The translations under genes and the position numbers were made by a program. A DNA stretch of 64,000 nt, taken from contig NZ_JAIOAP010000002.1 of the NCBI RefSeq assembly GCF_021190915.1, positions 186,001 through 250,000 on the forward strand. The letters run 5' to 3'. The notes under the pieces are model-generated. The model made no database searches. It was not told the DNA's origin and saw nothing but the letters and a program-made list of their open reading frames with translations. Source of the stretch: Cohnella silvisoli (GTDB taxonomy: Bacteria > Bacillota > Bacilli > Paenibacillales > Paenibacillaceae). Shown here piece by piece: positions 1 through 7,366 of this stretch; position 1 is the first letter of the stretch, and each line of letters starts with the position of its first letter.

Positions 1-710
1 TACATATTGAATATCTGGTCAAAACCGGCATTCAGTATATTTCCGATGCTTAATGTCGCGAGCAAAACAATCGTAGGCGTAATTCCGGGCAAAGTTACAT
101 GCCTTACCTTCTGCAGCCAGGATGCGCCGTCGATATCAGCAGCTTCATACAATGGCGAACTTATTCCCGTCAGCGCCGCGAGGAAAATAATCGTATTAAA
201 CCCGAACTCCTTCCATACGTCGCTCGAAATCACAATGAACGGGAAGTAGGCGTTACTGCCAAGAAACATCACAGGATCCATGCCCAGTTGCTGAAGCGTC
301 TTATTGACAACGCCTCCGAGCGACAGAAGGTCGATAATGATTCCAGAGAGTATAACCCATGACAAGAAGTGGGGTAAATACACGATCGACTGCACCCAAC
401 GCTTGAAAAGCACATATCGTACTTCATTCAGCAATACGGCAAACACAAGCGGGATCAGGAGATTGGCGACTATTTTCCAGAAAGCTATATTCACCGTATT
501 GAAGAAAATAGATCTGCTGTCCCGCATATCAAACAAGTATTTGAAGTTTTCCAAACCGATCCATGGCGATCTGGAAAATCCAAGCCCAATCTTAAAGTCC
601 TGAAAGGCGACCGCTATACCCGCCATTGGGATGAAGCTGAACACGATAAGCAGGATGATTCCCGGTAACAGCATCAGATGGTAGTGCTTCTGGAAAGTGC
701 CGTGATTCAT
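1..710 (-). CDS. Sugar ABC transporter permease, LplB/YteP type (partial)
   Basis: This is one of the two membrane subunits of an ABC importer for oligosaccharides. The gene runs off the left edge, so about 236 N-terminal residues are visible and the C-terminus is missing. Translation from the ATG at 708-710 gives a hydrophobic protein starting MNHGTFQKHYHLMLLPG, with several membrane segments and the binding-protein-dependent permease loop EAADIDGA followed by TLPG, which contacts the ATPase. It lies 29 bp downstream of the lipoprotein gene and is surely co-transcribed with it. A second permease (YtcP type) would be expected just beyond the window. The family (LplB/YteP) usually partners with YesM/YesN systems, as here. 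The substrate cannot be told from sequence; plant cell-wall oligosaccharides are an inference from family habit. Confidence 0.9.
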   Translation of the reverse strand, partial: MNHGTFQKHYHLMLLPGIILLIVFSFIPMAGIAVAFQDFKIGLGFSRSPWIGLENFKYLFDMRDSRSIFFNTVNIAFWKIVANLLIPLVFAVLLNEVRYVLFKRWVQSIVYLPHFLSWVILSGIIIDLLSLGGVVNKTLQQLGMDPVMFLGSNAYFPFIVISSDVWKEFGFNTIIFLAALTGISSPLYEAADIDGASWLQKVRHVTLPGITPTIVLLATLSIGNILNAGFDQIFNM

Positions 711-739
711 CGGACTTTACTCCTCTTCAGCGCATGGGC

Positions 740-2380
740 TTATTTCTTGAGCTCTTCGCCGATTTCATTCAGAATCGTATTTCCGCCTTCGGCTTTCCAG
801 TCCTCTACGAACTTGTCGAAAGCGTCCACGTCCAGGCTTCCCATCACGATTTTGAAGAACGTTTCATTCTCAAGTTTGAGCAGGTTCGCCCAACGGCGTT
901 CCATCGTTGGAGTCGTCCCGAAGTATACGGGCTCAATCTTATTCATTTCCTGCTTCAGCACGCCCGCGCCTACCAAATACGCCTGCGGAGCCGCCCAATC
1001 ATCGGGATTTGCCCTCGGGTTTTCCTTATCCCTAAGCGCCTGCTCGTAAACCAGCTTCATCTCTCCGTCAAGCTTATCCGGTTCGATCTTTCCTGCCAGC
1101 GCATCAAGCAGAAGAAGATGTTTGTTCGTTGCGGCTTCCGGATAATCCGTTATCAATTGCAATGGCCATAAGGCGTCGCCCACAATCAGTTTCTTGCCTG
1201 CTTCATCCGGAGTGTGCGACACTTCATCATACATGTTGGCATACACCACGGCAGCTTCCGGATGTTTGTAGCCTTTCTTGACGACAACATAAGACTGGGC
1301 TGCAGGCAAAGAAGAAATGTTGATCTTGCCTTTTTCGTCAGCAATCATGTAAGCCTGCCAATCTGCGTTTTTATCGTTTTTCACCGAGCCGGTAAGCACC
1401 CACGGCGTCCACCATGGGCCGAACATGGTTCCGGATTTGCCGGCTGCTATCAGTTCGTCCGGATTTTTGCGCAAGGCGAATTCCTTGTCGATCAGACCCT
1501 CGGCATACATCTCGCGAAGCGTACCGAGCGCCTGCTTCGTTCCCGGCGTAGTGGATCCGTATACGGTATTGCCGGACTCATCCTGCACCCAATACAGCGG
1601 GTACGAGTTGAACGCATTAAAGATGCCCTTAAAATCGTGCAATCCGTTAACCTCGGCAGAGAGAGTTGTGCTGTTGCCGGTTAAGCCGACGGTGTCAGGC
1701 TTGCCGTTTCCATCCGGATCTTTATCAATAAACGCTCTTAACACCGTTTTCAATTCCTCGATGTTCTTGGGCGGCTGAAGTCCGAGCTTGTTCAACCAGT
1801 CCTGGCGAATCCAAAGCATCGAAGGGGCATCCGCCTGAATCCCAACGCTTGGCAGCGCCAGCAGTTTCCCGCCGTAGGTGGACATTTCCAATACTTTGTT
1901 GTCGGTTGACTCGTAAAATTTTCGGATTTCCGGCGACACATACTGCTCGTATACTTTCGTCAAATCCTCAAGCTGATCCGCCGCAGCCATCGCCCTGAAC
2001 GTTTTGTAGTTGACCACCATCATGTCCGGGATATCATTGCTGGCAATGGATAGCTGCATCTTCTGATCGTAGTCCGTATTGGATGCGTACCACAGCACTT
2101 TGGTTTGAATATTGGTTTTATCGAATACGTAACGCGTATACTCGTTTTTCTCGATCGTATCGCCTTCCTTAAACGTCATACCCGGGTACACGGACTTGAT
2201 TACGTTGATTTCAACGGGCTCCGGCATACGGAAGCGATCCACCTGTACGCTTTCCGTCGACTGCTGTCCCGGTGACGGCTCGCCGTCTGCAGTCGTGCTG
2301 TTATTGCTCTTATTGCTGCTGCAGCCTGCGAATACAACAGAGGCAATAAGCACCACACCGACGATTTTCCGAATATTCAT
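740..2380 (-). CDS. Extracellular solute-binding lipoprotein of sugar ABC importer
   Basis: A 546-residue family 1 solute-binding protein (LipO/YtcQ-like) that captures sugars outside the membrane for the adjacent permeases. The start is the ATG at 2378-2380, not an upstream in-frame codon, because AAGGGTG sits 8 bases before it and the protein then begins with a lipoprotein signal: basic MNIRK, a hydrophobic stretch, and lipobox VFAGC with the acylated Cys near residue 18. An Asn/Ser-rich linker follows, as in other Gram-positive lipoproteins. The length matches the long (about 500-560 residue) binding proteins that go with LplB-type permeases. The gene lies downstream of the YesM/YesN pair and upstream of the permease. 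A perfect cre box and a TATAAT lie directly upstream, so it probably has its own carbon-controlled promoter. Confidence 0.92.
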   Translation of the reverse strand: MNIRKIVGVVLIASVVFAGCSSNKSNNSTTADGEPSPGQQSTESVQVDRFRMPEPVEINVIKSVYPGMTFKEGDTIEKNEYTRYVFDKTNIQTKVLWYASNTDYDQKMQLSIASNDIPDMMVVNYKTFRAMAAADQLEDLTKVYEQYVSPEIRKFYESTDNKVLEMSTYGGKLLALPSVGIQADAPSMLWIRQDWLNKLGLQPPKNIEELKTVLRAFIDKDPDGNGKPDTVGLTGNSTTLSAEVNGLHDFKGIFNAFNSYPLYWVQDESGNTVYGSTTPGTKQALGTLREMYAEGLIDKEFALRKNPDELIAAGKSGTMFGPWWTPWVLTGSVKNDKNADWQAYMIADEKGKINISSLPAAQSYVVVKKGYKHPEAAVVYANMYDEVSHTPDEAGKKLIVGDALWPLQLITDYPEAATNKHLLLLDALAGKIEPDKLDGEMKLVYEQALRDKENPRANPDDWAAPQAYLVGAGVLKQEMNKIEPVYFGTTPTMERRWANLLKLENETFFKIVMGSLDVDAFDKFVEDWKAEGGNTILNEIGEELKK

Positions 2381-2409
2381 TTTCAACACCCTTTTTGGAT
2401 TTATTATTT

Positions 2410-2454
2410 TGTTTACGCTTTCAATTATAAAAAAAATAACTCCCCATCGGGAGT
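2410..2454 (-). promoter_or_regulatory. Promoter with CcpA cre box upstream of the binding lipoprotein
   Basis: On the minus strand, 2424-2410 reads TTGAAAGCGTAAACA, which fits the Bacillus cre consensus WTGNAANCGNWNNCW at every position. A TATAAT -10 box occupies 2429-2424 and touches it. No good -35 is visible at the right distance. Instead an interrupted palindrome ACTCCC/GGGAGT (2439-2454) sits there, a possible activator site. A cre box at the transcription start usually means repression by CcpA when preferred sugars are present. Confidence 0.65.
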
Positions 2455-2550
2455 ATCCAGCGTCCTCAGTATAACGCACGATCGTACTTTTCTAGCTCTC
2501 ATTAATCATAATAGATAACAATTGCATCATGCGTAGCGGATGATTGTGCG

Positions 2551-3987
2551 CTAAGTAATGGACAATTGTGCACCATTTTGCCGCTCCAGGCGGTATTCGG
2601 TCGGCGTCAAACCGGTTTGCTCGCGAAACAGCCTGCTGAAGTATTTCTCGTTGGGATACCCGGTTTTCACTGCGATCCGGTTAATCGGCATGTTTGTCTG
2701 CGTGAGCAAATGCTCTGCTGCGGCTATGCGTTGATCGCGGACATATTCGTTATAAGGCTTTCCGATAATGTCCTTGAAACACTGGCTGAAATAACTGCGG
2801 CTCATATTCACGGTTCGGGCCATTTCAATGAGGCTGATTTGCTGCGTAATATCTTGCGTTATCAAGTTGGCCGCCTTTAAGATGCTGTCTACGATGGGCC
2901 TGGAATACATCGATCTGTTCGTTATTTCATTTATTCTGCTTCTCATTTGTTGCAGCCACTCTATCCACTCATACCAATAGGACAAACTGCCGACGGGCTT
3001 GCTGCCTGAGAGCAATTCGGCGGACAGCGTTCGTTCCCATTCCCGTCCGGCGGAGTAGAACAGGCTCTCTAGCTTGGCTTTGGAAAGGCGAAGCCGCTTT
3101 AATTCCGTTAACCACTCGTGAAAGACAAGGTTATTATTCACCCAACTGAGTGACGACCACCGGTTATACATGTCATGCACATCGTTATCGAATACCAGCG
3201 GCCAGCTTTGCTGCTCTGCAACGATGGATACTTCATATATCCGCTTTCCCGGTTCAAGCTCGTACAGCAACCCCCGGTTCCGGAACTCTCGCAGCCATCT
3301 GATGACATCGGCCTTGTCAATGCCTTTGATATCGCATAACCTCACGATAACGATACGGGAATCAATCTTCAGACGTTCATGCAGATCATCGCCAAGTAGC
3401 CAGACGGTGTCTCCGAAATCGCGAACCCACAGCCATCCCCCTTGATCCGCTTCAGTTAAGTAATCTCCCGGCTTTACAGCCAGTCGACCAGCCCATTGAC
3501 TCTCTATCTCCGGCTGCAAGGCTATTAACGCCAACCCGCAGTCGCTTTGAAATTGAATCTCCTCCTTCTCCTCCACTACTCTCCCGTTCATATGCGAACG
3601 ATTCCCGCTCATCTCGGTTATCCGCCCCATAATACGTTGAAGGATATCTTCCATACTTTCTTTATCGAGTTGTGTCTTCACAATATAATCGATTGCTCCG
3701 AGCCTGAGCGACTCCTGGATGTATTCGAAATCCTGATGAAACGTCAGGACAACGAGCCATATCTGAGGGTAGTGAATGCGAACGGTCCTCATCAATTCAA
3801 TGCCCGACATGACCGGCATCGCCAGATCGGTAATGAGCAGATCGACCGGATTGTCTTTCAGAAGTTGGAGCGCCGCCTCGCCATTGGCCGCTTCGCCGAT
3901 TACCTTCAAGCCAAACTGCTCCCAGGGCATAAGCACCATAAGCCCTTTGCGAACTAATTTGTCATCATCGACTATGAGCACGTTCAA
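2551..3987 (-). CDS. Two-component response regulator, YesN-type (REC + AraC HTH)
   Basis: A 478-residue transcription factor. Residues 1-120 form a receiver domain with acidic pocket DDD at 7-9, phospho-acceptor Asp54 in ITDLAMP, and a conserved Lys in the VKTQL segment. Roughly the last 100 residues form a double AraC-type helix-turn-helix (SLIEMARTVNMSRSYFSQ, then INRIAVKTGYPNEKYFSRLF). The middle has no recognisable domain. It starts with TTG, and that TTG shares bases with the stop of the kinase gene (TTGA, 4-base overlap), so the two are translationally coupled. It probably activates the sugar importer genes downstream. This layout (kinase, regulator, lipoprotein, permease) is the standard one for the family. 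Confidence 0.93.
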   Translation of the reverse strand: MNVLIVDDDKLVRKGLMVLMPWEQFGLKVIGEAANGEAALQLLKDNPVDLLITDLAMPVMSGIELMRTVRIHYPQIWLVVLTFHQDFEYIQESLRLGAIDYIVKTQLDKESMEDILQRIMGRITEMSGNRSHMNGRVVEEKEEIQFQSDCGLALIALQPEIESQWAGRLAVKPGDYLTEADQGGWLWVRDFGDTVWLLGDDLHERLKIDSRIVIVRLCDIKGIDKADVIRWLREFRNRGLLYELEPGKRIYEVSIVAEQQSWPLVFDNDVHDMYNRWSSLSWVNNNLVFHEWLTELKRLRLSKAKLESLFYSAGREWERTLSAELLSGSKPVGSLSYWYEWIEWLQQMRSRINEITNRSMYSRPIVDSILKAANLITQDITQQISLIEMARTVNMSRSYFSQCFKDIIGKPYNEYVRDQRIAAAEHLLTQTNMPINRIAVKTGYPNEKYFSRLFREQTGLTPTEYRLERQNGAQLSIT

Positions 3988-5720
3988 ATGAAGTCAACCC
4001 CTTTCGAGATCGGAAGCCTCAGGATCACGCTTGTTCCTCCGCCGACCTTGCTTTCCATTTGCAACGTGGCTTCCGAACCGTATCGCGAGAAGAGAATCCG
4101 TTTGACATAATTGATTCCGATTCCGAAGCCCATTTTTTTATATTCTCCTCGTTCATTGTGCAGCAGCATATGAATGGTTTCCTCCGTGAGCCCGTTTCCA
4201 TTATCCGTTACGGTTAGGACAACATGAGACTGTCCTTCAAGGCCGACCTGCACTTTGATCATCCCGTCATCGCCCAGCCCATGATATAAGGCATTCTCGA
4301 CAAGCGGCTGAAGGATAAACCTGGGGATTTCCAGATCCCGGACCGTAACGTCGGCTTCTATCTCTACTCCGAATTGGAAATCGTAACGAATTTGCTGCAG
4401 GGTCAAATATTCTTTTAAGGCGCCAATCTCTTGTTGAATGGTCGTCTCCTGACCTTGCTTGTCCAGATTGTAATGAAGAAGCTTGTTGAGAGAAGTGGCC
4501 AGACGGTCGATTTCATCTTGACCGTTAAGGCGGGCCAGCCAGCACATGGTATCGAGCGTATTGTACAGAAAATGGGGGTTAATCTGGTACATAAGCTTCT
4601 CGACCTCAAGATCGGCCCTTCGTTTCTCTTTCTGCTCGACTTCAACAAGCAGCTCCCATATTCGTGTGCGCATTTGCCAAAATTGGTGCAACAAATGATC
4701 GAATTCGGGGATGTGCATGCTCTTGATCGGGGAATGAAAGTTGTTGTTCGCAAGCTGTTTAATTTCCTTGTTAAAGTTGGTGAGCGGCACGTATACCATA
4801 CGCCAAAGCAGCCAAGCGAGCAGCAAACTGCCCAGTATGGAAAGCGCCGAGAAGCCAAGGAATTGCCTGACCCAACCCGATATTTCCTTGTTGTATTCAC
4901 TCTCCCGAATGACCGAAACCACGCTCCAGCCCTGATTGCTTATATTGCGGAACAAGTAGTAACCCTTATGCTTCAGTGATTTCCCCGGTATATTCCCATC
5001 GGGATACGCCATGCCGACCGGATAATCCGTTTTATTCTCGCTGTAGCTGACCATCCCTTTGTCGTTCACGATCAGATGATCGACGCGCATGCCGTATTGA
5101 TTGTTTTGCAATATTTTCTCGGCTAATTTAAATCCCGTCTCCACGTACACATATACGTCATCCCTGTCCGCGATATTTGCTTTGCGCAATACGGATATGA
5201 CATTGTTATCATCGAATCGATTGCTTGCTTTATGAGGGCCGTAATAAGTGATGCCGCCATATTGCTGCATAACCGGCAAGCTTTGCAGATCGAAATTTTC
5301 TTTGACTTGAAAGTTCTGAAATAAAATTCGATGGTCATTCTTAAAATAATAAAAAGTGAGCCCGATCGAAGGATTAGCAAAATTAATGATGTTCAATTCA
5401 TTGGTGAGCGCCTTCTCCAATCGCGACTTCTCATAGACGCTCTTGCTGTTCAAGTATTGCTGCAGATCGTTTACGATGCTGCTATTAAACGCGACTTGCT
5501 GCGTCACATGGTTCAAATTGGATAACATATTATCCAATGTGAGAGAAACCTGCTGCAAATTATTTTGAACGCCGGACTCGATCTTGTTCTCTAGAATGGA
5601 ATAAATCGTATAGTACGAGAGAATACCTACCATAGACAAAGGAATCAGCGAGCTTGTGAGAATGACGATAAGGAGCCGGTTCCTCAGCGACAGCATGTTC
5701 AATAGTTTGCGACCAGACAA
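3984..5720 (-). CDS. Sensor histidine kinase, YesM-type
   Basis: A 578-residue membrane kinase that senses an extracytoplasmic signal, probably a sugar or its loaded binding protein, and phosphorylates the YesN-type regulator. A first membrane segment near residues 12-38 and a second near 288-312 enclose a roughly 250-residue outer sensor region. HAMP follows, then the His_kinase motif YQINPHFLYNTLD with the phospho-accepting His, and a HATPase domain with N box QPLVENALYHG and G1 box DNGNGL. The reading frame opens at a TTG (5718-5720) with AGGA in front; an ATG at 5694-5696 is a possible alternative start that would remove 8 residues. It overlaps the regulator gene by 4 bases. Confidence 0.92.
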   Translation of the reverse strand: MSGRKLLNMLSLRNRLLIVILTSSLIPLSMVGILSYYTIYSILENKIESGVQNNLQQVSLTLDNMLSNLNHVTQQVAFNSSIVNDLQQYLNSKSVYEKSRLEKALTNELNIINFANPSIGLTFYYFKNDHRILFQNFQVKENFDLQSLPVMQQYGGITYYGPHKASNRFDDNNVISVLRKANIADRDDVYVYVETGFKLAEKILQNNQYGMRVDHLIVNDKGMVSYSENKTDYPVGMAYPDGNIPGKSLKHKGYYLFRNISNQGWSVVSVIRESEYNKEISGWVRQFLGFSALSILGSLLLAWLLWRMVYVPLTNFNKEIKQLANNNFHSPIKSMHIPEFDHLLHQFWQMRTRIWELLVEVEQKEKRRADLEVEKLMYQINPHFLYNTLDTMCWLARLNGQDEIDRLATSLNKLLHYNLDKQGQETTIQQEIGALKEYLTLQQIRYDFQFGVEIEADVTVRDLEIPRFILQPLVENALYHGLGDDGMIKVQVGLEGQSHVVLTVTDNGNGLTEETIHMLLHNERGEYKKMGFGIGINYVKRILFSRYGSEATLQMESKVGGGTSVILRLPISKGVDFI

Positions 5721-6497
5721 TACATTCCTGCCCCCTCACCGGAACACGTATATCGACCCCATCGCTTCAGAAAGCAGCCCCTTCCACGGCGGCTCGTGAA
5801 TCCGCGTCCGTTGCTCTATTATTTTCACCAGTATACCATCTCGGACATGAAGTCACATCAGGCAGAAATGACTTCAACCCAAGAAAAATTAGGTTTTGCG
5901 ATTAATCCATTATTCTCCGTTGATCATGTCACACGCACTAGAATCTGCATGTACAAACATTCCTCTCTTCAAATCCAAATACAATGTTAAACATCGTTGT
6001 TTCGTTCAAAAATGGCAAACGGACACAGATTAACAATGAGAAACATCTCTATTGCATCGATGGAGAGTCTTTTAGGCTACAAAAAGTATGAATAGGGATA
6101 TTATTCATTCTACTTGCGATTCCAGATCAGTTTAGCTAGATACCACCCTAACCTAACGGTCCAAAAGGCCGTTTCGCGAGCGGAAATGTATTGTTCATAC
6201 GTCGAAAAGGTGTAAAAGGCCGTTTCAGTGGACAATCGACTATCGAATGAGGCAAATGGAGCATTGAAACGATCAATTTGGCCTTTACGGCACAACGTAG
6301 CTTTGTAAACAGTACTGTAACGGCTTATTTGATCGTTACAGAGGCTGTTGAGTCACTGCTCACCAACGCTCGGTACTCTAAAGATAATATCGAGTTTTCG
6401 GATGCCATAATAAACTGGAATACTTTGCTCATGCGTTCTCGGTTTAAATGGCAGGCGCTTAAGGCAGCTTCGTCATACATTTGATCCTATAAACAAC
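5721..6497. other. Long intergenic stretch without a supported gene
   Basis: About 780 bases with no convincing coding region. Short open frames occur on both strands (for example 5796-5990 plus and 6110-6295 minus), but none has a good ribosome binding site. A 13-base direct repeat, AAAAGGCCGTTTC, occurs at 6163-6175 and 6214-6226, and the frame read through it on the minus strand gives the similar pieces ETAFYTF and ETAFWTV. This looks like a decayed or non-coding repeat rather than a gene. The right-hand part, 6300-6490, shows nothing I can name. Confidence 0.5.
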
Positions 6498-6545
6498 AAG
6501 GGCTGTCCCGAGAAGATCAATCATGATCTCCTTGGAACAGCCCTT
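6498..6545 (-). terminator. Strong hairpin terminator after the small acidic protein gene
   Basis: Arms 6498-6519 and 6524-6545 can pair over 22 positions with three mismatches, with core AAGGGCTGT/ACAGCCCTT. On the minus strand the hairpin is followed by the T-rich run TTGTTTAT. It fits the end of the gene at 6581-6844. Confidence 0.75.
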
Positions 6546-6580
6546 CTTAGGTCATAAGCAAATATGAGACGTATCTACCC

Positions 6581-6844
6581 TCAATCTTTTTTGTTCGCCG
6601 CGATGACGAACATTTCGAAGAAAGAATCATCCTCTTCCATCCGTTCATCTACCGCCTGAATTTCCTCTTCACTCCCGGGCTGGCTCAAGAAATTCAAGGC
6701 ATAGCTCCAATTGTTTCTTCCATTATTGCTTTGCAGAGTAACTTCATAAGGCTGCTTGTGCCCTTCGACTTCAAAATGGACGTTGCCCACAAAACCTTCT
6801 TCTTCGCTTTCGGTCATTTTCGCGCTAAGTATATTCACATTCAT
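6581..6844 (-). CDS. Small acidic protein of unknown function, under Xre-type control
   Basis: An 87-residue protein that I do not recognise. It is strongly acidic, with Glu/Asp clusters ESEEE, GSEEE and DERMEEDD, and has a predicted beta-rich middle (GFVGNVHFEVEG) but no signal peptide or membrane segment. A near-ideal ribosome binding site, GAGGAGGTGA, precedes the ATG, and a strong terminator follows, so it is very probably real and well expressed. It is divergent from the Xre-family repressor at 7019. One of two perfect 15-base palindromes lies between its promoter region and its ribosome binding site, so the repressor probably controls it. The middle could resemble a small intracellular beta-fold family, but nothing supports a function. 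Confidence 0.8.
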   Translation of the reverse strand: MNVNILSAKMTESEEEGFVGNVHFEVEGHKQPYEVTLQSNNGRNNWSYALNFLSQPGSEEEIQAVDERMEEDDSFFEMFVIAANKKD

Positions 6845-6863
6845 ACGCTCACCTCCTCAAAAA

Positions 6864-6878
6864 GATACAATATGTATC
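6864..6878. promoter_or_regulatory. Operator palindrome 1 (GATACA-N3-TGTATC)
   Basis: A perfect inverted repeat GATACAATATGTATC lies 20 bases upstream of the ATG of the small acidic protein, just before its ribosome binding site. It matches operator 2 at 6957 exactly in both arms. It is inferred to be a binding site of the divergent Xre-family protein. Confidence 0.75.
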
Positions 6879-6949
6879 CACTATTTACAATTTATATTTA
6901 TTTTCCAGTATAAAACAACAACAAAATAAAGAAAACGTTTCCTAACTAC

Positions 6950-6996
6950 TTGACACGATACATTTTGTATCATAAATTACTTATAGATACGTTATC
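6950..6996 (+). promoter_or_regulatory. Xre-gene promoter with embedded operator 2
   Basis: A TTGACA -35 box lies at 6950-6955. The 17-base spacer that follows is filled by the perfect palindrome GATACATTTTGTATC (6957-6971), and a weak -10 (TAAATT) lies at 6973-6978. An imperfect third half-site pair, GATACGTTATC, is at 6986-6996. An operator between -35 and -10 is the classic layout for autorepression. Confidence 0.75.
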
Positions 6997-7018
6997 TGGT
7001 GTCAAGGAGATACTTATT

Positions 7019-7366
7019 ATGAATATGGGAGAACGTCTGCGAGAATTGCGACTTCGCCGTAAAATCTCACAGGAAGAAGTCGCCCGCCATATCGGAATTA
7101 CCCGTTCGGCTTATAGTCATTATGAGATAAACAACAGACAACCCGTTTACGAAACATTGATCAAACTGGCTGCTTATTTCGACGTGTCGTTAGATTATAT
7201 TATCGGCGGCACGCAAACGAAAGCCAAATCTGAGCTCCCCGTCACATCGGACGCTAAAGAAATTTTATCATTGCTGCAGCACATGAGCCAGGAACAAAGA
7301 AAAAAATCGATTAATTTGATTACCGACTTGATTCGCCAAGAACACAGAGTCGACGGCAGCGGTTAG
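7019..7366 (+). CDS. Xre-family (HTH_3) transcriptional repressor
   Basis: A 115-residue DNA-binding protein. Residues 5-60 are a Cro/C1-type helix-turn-helix (LRRKISQEEVARHIG, then SAYSHYEINNRQP), followed by the usual FDVSLDYIIGG cap. The C-terminal half is helical, perhaps for dimerisation. The chosen start, MNMGERLRE, has AAGGAG 9 bases upstream; an in-frame ATG at 6950 lies inside the -35 box and is rejected. It probably represses itself and the divergent acidic protein through the GATACA palindromes. The layout resembles phage-type or SinR-type regulators, but no phage genes are nearby. It converges with the kinase gene that follows, with the last 4 bases overlapping. Confidence 0.9.
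   Translation: MNMGERLRELRLRRKISQEEVARHIGITRSAYSHYEINNRQPVYETLIKLAAYFDVSLDYIIGGTQTKAKSELPVTSDAKEILSLLQHMSQEQRKKSINLITDLIRQEHRVDGSG

Noticed and set aside
5796-5990. Small plus-strand open frame of 64 codons
   Set aside because: No ribosome binding site and unusual composition; it is upstream of and antisense to nothing useful.
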